Program-made: the position numbers and the translations under genes
Assembly (NCBI GenBank): GCA_934667125.1
Contig: CAKULF010000004.1
Location: 92,378 to 156,377 of the forward strand
Direction of reading: 5' to 3'
DNA length: 64,000 nt
DNA from: an uncultured Candidatus Melainabacteria bacterium
GTDB lineage: Bacteria; Cyanobacteriota; Vampirovibrionia; Gastranaerophilales; Gastranaerophilaceae
Shown here: in pieces, positions 61,342 through 64,000 of the stretch
How the letters are laid out: each line of letters begins with the position of its first letter
Numbering within the stretch: position 1 is the stretch's first letter
The notes under the pieces: model-generated
Databases searched by the model: none
The model's input: the letters and a program-made list of their open reading frames with translations, nothing else
Told to the model about the DNA's origin: nothing

Positions 61342-62078
61342 TACATTATCACCCAAGGTTTTTCTTCTTTTGCGATAATAACTTCAACTTTCGTTTTTGC
61401 AATCAAGCCTTGAATTAAAGGTAAAACAGGCAATTCTGATTCAAAATGCCCTATATCAATAACCGCAAACCCTTCAACCTCAAGCGCTTTGTGGAATTTA
61501 ATGTCGCCTGTAATATAACAATCAACGTCATAATTTCTTAAAACATCAATAAAGCTTCCGCCTCCACCTGCGCACACTGCAACGTTTTTAACCGTTTCAA
61601 TTCCGTTTGGGTTAATTAATTTAACGCTATCCAAATTCATTGATTGTTTAACGTTATTTATAAAGTCATCAAGCCCGATTTCATCTTTCAAATGGCTGAT
61701 TTTAATATAATCTTCAACTGTTACAATGTTTTGAAGTCCCAAAACTCCGCACAGAGCGTCCGTTGTAGAACCATAGGTTTTGTCTAAATTAGTATGGGCG
61801 CAATATACGCTGATATTATTCTTGATAACGTCCGCTATAAGCGAATTTGAGATTTTTTTAATTGAATTAAAAATCAAAGGATGATGTGTGATAATTAGGT
61901 CGCAATCGTTTGTTATTGCTTGCTCTAAGACATCTCGAGTCAAAGAAAGCGCAACTAAAACTTTATTCGTATAGTCATGCTCTAAATTTATTTGCCAGCC
62001 TGAATTATCCCATTTTTCAGCCAGTTCAAGGCTTGCGTACTTTTCAATTTTAGAAATAATATAGTCAGTTTTAATCAC
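61341..62078 (-). CDS. NIF3/DUF34 family dinuclear metal protein
   Basis: A 245-aa member of the Nif3-like/GTP cyclohydrolase I type 2 family, with a dinuclear metal site; physiological role unsettled. Visible motifs: EKWDNSGWQI (about residues 20-29), DLIITHHPLIF (metal ligands H-H, about 57-67), VYCAHTNLDKTYGSTTDALC, VAVCAGGGGSFID and DIGHFESEL (H and E ligands). I choose GTG 62078 because GGAGGT is 5 nt upstream; it overlaps the coaBC stop by 8 nt. Confidence 0.93.
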   Translation of the reverse strand: MIKTDYIISKIEKYASLELAEKWDNSGWQINLEHDYTNKVLVALSLTRDVLEQAITNDCDLIITHHPLIFNSIKKISNSLIADVIKNNISVYCAHTNLDKTYGSTTDALCGVLGLQNIVTVEDYIKISHLKDEIGLDDFINNVKQSMNLDSVKLINPNGIETVKNVAVCAGGGGSFIDVLRNYDVDCYITGDIKFHKALEVEGFAVIDIGHFESELPVLPLIQGLIAKTKVEVIIAKEEKPWVIM

Positions 62079-63237
62079 AAACAACCTCCAAAATCTTGCG
62101 AGCAATATTTTCTTTAGACTCTAGCCCTATATCAACTATCTTACCACTTTTTTCGATAATTGTAACCTTATTTTTTTCTGTGTTTAGTGCAGTTTTAACA
62201 TCGTTTGCAACAATGAAATCAAGTTTTTTGTTGGCCAATTTTTGCTTTGCAATTTCAACAATATTATTATCAGCCAAGCAAAAACCGATTATTTTTTGAT
62301 TTTCTTTTTTATTTTGCGCTATAGCCTGCACAATATCAATGTTTTTGACCAATTTCAATTCAAAAATTTCATCTTTGATATTTTCTTTTGAAATTTTATT
62401 GTCAGAATAGTTTTGAACCTTGAAATCCCCAACAGCAGCCGCCATGACCAAATAATCAAACTCTTGATTTAAAAGTGCTTGATACATCTCGTCAGCTGAA
62501 TTTACCTTGATTTGAGGATAAGGCGCATTTTTTTCTACAGTTGTAACAGCAACAACATCATATCCTAAATAATATGCCCAAAGCGCCAAACTATGCCCCA
62601 TTTTGCCTGATGAAGCATTTGTAATATAGCGGACCGAATCAATCTTTTCCCTTGTTCCACCAACTGTTACGACGATTTTTTTGGAATTATTTTTTTTATC
62701 TTGAAATAATAATCTCAAACTTTTTTCATATATTAAATCAATGTCTGCTAATCTGCCCTTTCCCACTGTGCCACAAGCAAGAAAACCTGTTTCGGGCTCA
62801 ATAATTTCAATATCTAATTTCTTTAATTTTTCAATATTTTCTTGAATAATTGGATTTTCCCACATATCGCAATTCATAGCGGGAGCAATAGCCATAGGCT
62901 TTTTGCTTCCAATATAAGCTGTAATCACGCTTGTTAAAAGGTTATCAGCAATTCCCGTTGAAATTTTTGAAATAGTATTAGCACTTGCCGGTGCTAAAAC
63001 AAAAACATCCGCCCAGTCAACCAGAGCAATGTGTTCAACGTCTTCTCTCGGCGCAAATTGTTCAAAATAAACCTTATTGTTGGTTAAACTTTCTAAAACT
63101 AGCACAGAAACAAAGTTTAAGGCATTTTTAGATAATACAACTTTGACTTCATAGCCGTTTTTTTTGTATTTTCTAATTAATTCATATATTTTATAAGCCG
63201 CAATCGAGCTTGTAGCGCCAATTAGAACGTTTTTCAT
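62071..63237 (-). CDS. coaBC: Bifunctional PPC decarboxylase / PPC synthetase
   Basis: Makes phosphopantetheine for CoA: the N-terminal CoaC flavoprotein (about residues 1-180) and C-terminal CoaB (about 185-388). CoaC residues: His69 in VEHIAL, the PAMNCDMW motif (119-126), and the Cys154 flap in LACGTVGKGR. CoaB motifs: VTVGGTREKIDSVRYITNASSGKMG (the N-x-S-S-G-K-MG loop), AAAVGDF, KIIGFCLAD and DFIVAND. Overlaps gmk by 4 nt and nif3 by 8 nt. Confidence 0.96.
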   Translation of the reverse strand: MKNVLIGATSSIAAYKIYELIRKYKKNGYEVKVVLSKNALNFVSVLVLESLTNNKVYFEQFAPREDVEHIALVDWADVFVLAPASANTISKISTGIADNLLTSVITAYIGSKKPMAIAPAMNCDMWENPIIQENIEKLKKLDIEIIEPETGFLACGTVGKGRLADIDLIYEKSLRLLFQDKKNNSKKIVVTVGGTREKIDSVRYITNASSGKMGHSLALWAYYLGYDVVAVTTVEKNAPYPQIKVNSADEMYQALLNQEFDYLVMAAAVGDFKVQNYSDNKISKENIKDEIFELKLVKNIDIVQAIAQNKKENQKIIGFCLADNNIVEIAKQKLANKKLDFIVANDVKTALNTEKNKVTIIEKSGKIVDIGLESKENIARKILEVVCD

Positions 63238-63803
63238 TTTGTTTCCTTATTATATATTTCAATCAACTCGTCAACCGCACGTTTTACAACATCATTTTCA
63301 ATTACATAATGAAATTTGTTAACGTTATTCATCTCATTGCGAGCGGCTTTTAGCCTTTTTTGAATAGCCTCTTCGGATTCCGTGTGACGTCCTCTTAATC
63401 TTTTTTCAAGCTCTTCAAAAGTTGGCGGTTTGATAAAAATAGTCACTGCATCAGGTCTTTTTTCCATGACTTGAAGCGCTCCTTGAAGCTCAATTTCAAG
63501 CAAAACGCTTTTTCCGCTGTTTATTTTTTCATCTACAAATTTTTTATTTGTTCCGTAGTAATTGCCGCTATATTGCGCATATTCAAGGAAAGAGTCCTCT
63601 TTAATTAATTTTTCAAACTCTTCTTTTGAAATAAAATAATAGTGCATGCCATTGATTTCGCCGTCACGAGGCGCTCTTGTGGTTGATGAAATCGAATACA
63701 CTATATTATTGTCCGCTTTTTTGAAAAAGTCAGCTAAAATTGTTCCTTTTCCAACACCGGACGGACCCGTAAAAATTATTAATTTTGCTTTATTTTCTGC
63801 CAT
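63234..63803 (-). CDS. gmk: Guanylate kinase
   Basis: Phosphorylates GMP to GDP. The 189-aa protein has Walker A GPSGVGKGT (about residues 12-20), the GMP-binding SISSTTRAPRDGEINGMHYYFISKEEF, NYYGT, LEIELQGALQV and the lid RLRGRHTESEE. First gene of the minus-strand run gmk-coaBC-nif3-aroCKB; ribosome site AGGAACG 4 nt upstream. Confidence 0.97.
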   Translation of the reverse strand: MAENKAKLIIFTGPSGVGKGTILADFFKKADNNIVYSISSTTRAPRDGEINGMHYYFISKEEFEKLIKEDSFLEYAQYSGNYYGTNKKFVDEKINSGKSVLLEIELQGALQVMEKRPDAVTIFIKPPTFEELEKRLRGRHTESEEAIQKRLKAARNEMNNVNKFHYVIENDVVKRAVDELIEIYNKETK

Positions 63804-64000
63804 TTTCGTTCCTAAATTTCTTATTTTATATATTATATTATAAAAATTTTTTTATATATATTAATACAAAAAAATAATTATGAATTTTTGTAAATATATT
63901 AAATTAAACACTTGAACTAGTTCTTTTATGTTATACCATTAATAATGCAGATGGGGAAAACACAAAAAACCGAACCTCTATCGCACATTAAAAATTAAAT
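63804..64000. other. Non-coding upstream region of gmk to window edge
   Basis: Very AT-rich. Several overlapping TATAAT-like boxes on the minus strand (about 63830-63840) can serve gmk. A short palindrome GAACTAGTTC lies at 63914-63923. No ORF longer than about 17 codons is visible; a plus-strand gene may begin beyond the edge. Confidence 0.5.

Noticed and set aside
63914..63923. Palindrome GAACTAGTTC near the right edge
   Set aside because: Too short and isolated to call an operator; the downstream gene is outside the window.

Overview
The window is strongly AT-rich DNA from a Gram-negative-type bacterium. LPS genes (kdsB at 11156, an LptA/LptD-like OstA-domain protein at 9079) imply an outer membrane, and a flagellin and a FliO-like protein imply motility. 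Several genes are typical of the cyanobacterial line without any photosynthesis gene being visible: a Ycf23/DUF561 protein (37689), a bifunctional-nuclease-domain protein (23977), PBS-lyase-type HEAT repeats (17430), a prokaryotic-type glutathione synthetase (44355) and many TPR proteins. My inference is a non-photosynthetic cyanobacterial relative (Melainabacteria/Vampirovibrionia, probably Gastranaerophilales). No marker gene here proves this. The genetic code is standard and I see no transposase, prophage or CRISPR array.

Layout. 1-5.7 kb: C-terminus of a CCA-adding enzyme, flagellin, an XRE regulator divergent from a pilin-like secreted protein with a Ser/Gly linker, then rnhB, rbgA and rplS. 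5.8-18.3 kb: envelope region with a membrane-anchored SNase/PLD-like nuclease, an M23 peptidase, the OstA protein, kdsB, two large TPR proteins, a CxxCxxCC protein and a HEAT-repeat protein whose 3' flank holds a set of related hairpins. 18.3-23.4 kb: a structured 450-bp intergenic region and a 1562-residue protein with an HD phosphohydrolase domain. 23.5-32.3 kb: housekeeping (tRNA-Leu, tRNA-Cys, acyl-CoA synthetase, a short uvrC, an Orn/Lys/Arg decarboxylase, ligA, a SIMPL protein). 32.4-38.5 kb: a SWIM/SNF2 helicase, four tiny overlapping XRE regulators, a HAD protein, a DegP-like protease and Ycf23. 38.5-45.3 kb: prfA-thyX, rpmE, lepA, a lineage-type hypothetical and gshB. 45.4-53.2 kb: a plus-strand run of TPR, membrane protein, FliO-like, NeuB-like synthase, KdsC-like phosphatase, TPR, lysC, tilS and hpt. 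53.2-64 kb: an ankyrin-like repeat protein, spmAB with an acidic winged-helix-like protein and a 42-aa protein, a TPR protein, then a tight minus-strand run gmk-coaBC-nif3-aroC-aroK-aroB.

The points most worth attention: (i) at least seven genes have a -10-like hexamer ending 6-7 nt before the start codon, which suggests many leaderless mRNAs; (ii) a cassette of four XRE regulators arranged A-B-B-A with repeated operator-like half-sites in its divergent promoter; (iii) a set of covarying hairpins at 17.29-17.41 kb; (iv) three consecutive hairpins with a 13-codon ORF ahead of the giant HD protein; (v) domain oddities: a UvrC without its C-terminal HhH domain, a NeuB without a SAF domain, and an SNase+PLD+DxDxDG-tail fusion. 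Three small proteins (57, 36 and 42 aa) are also annotated.
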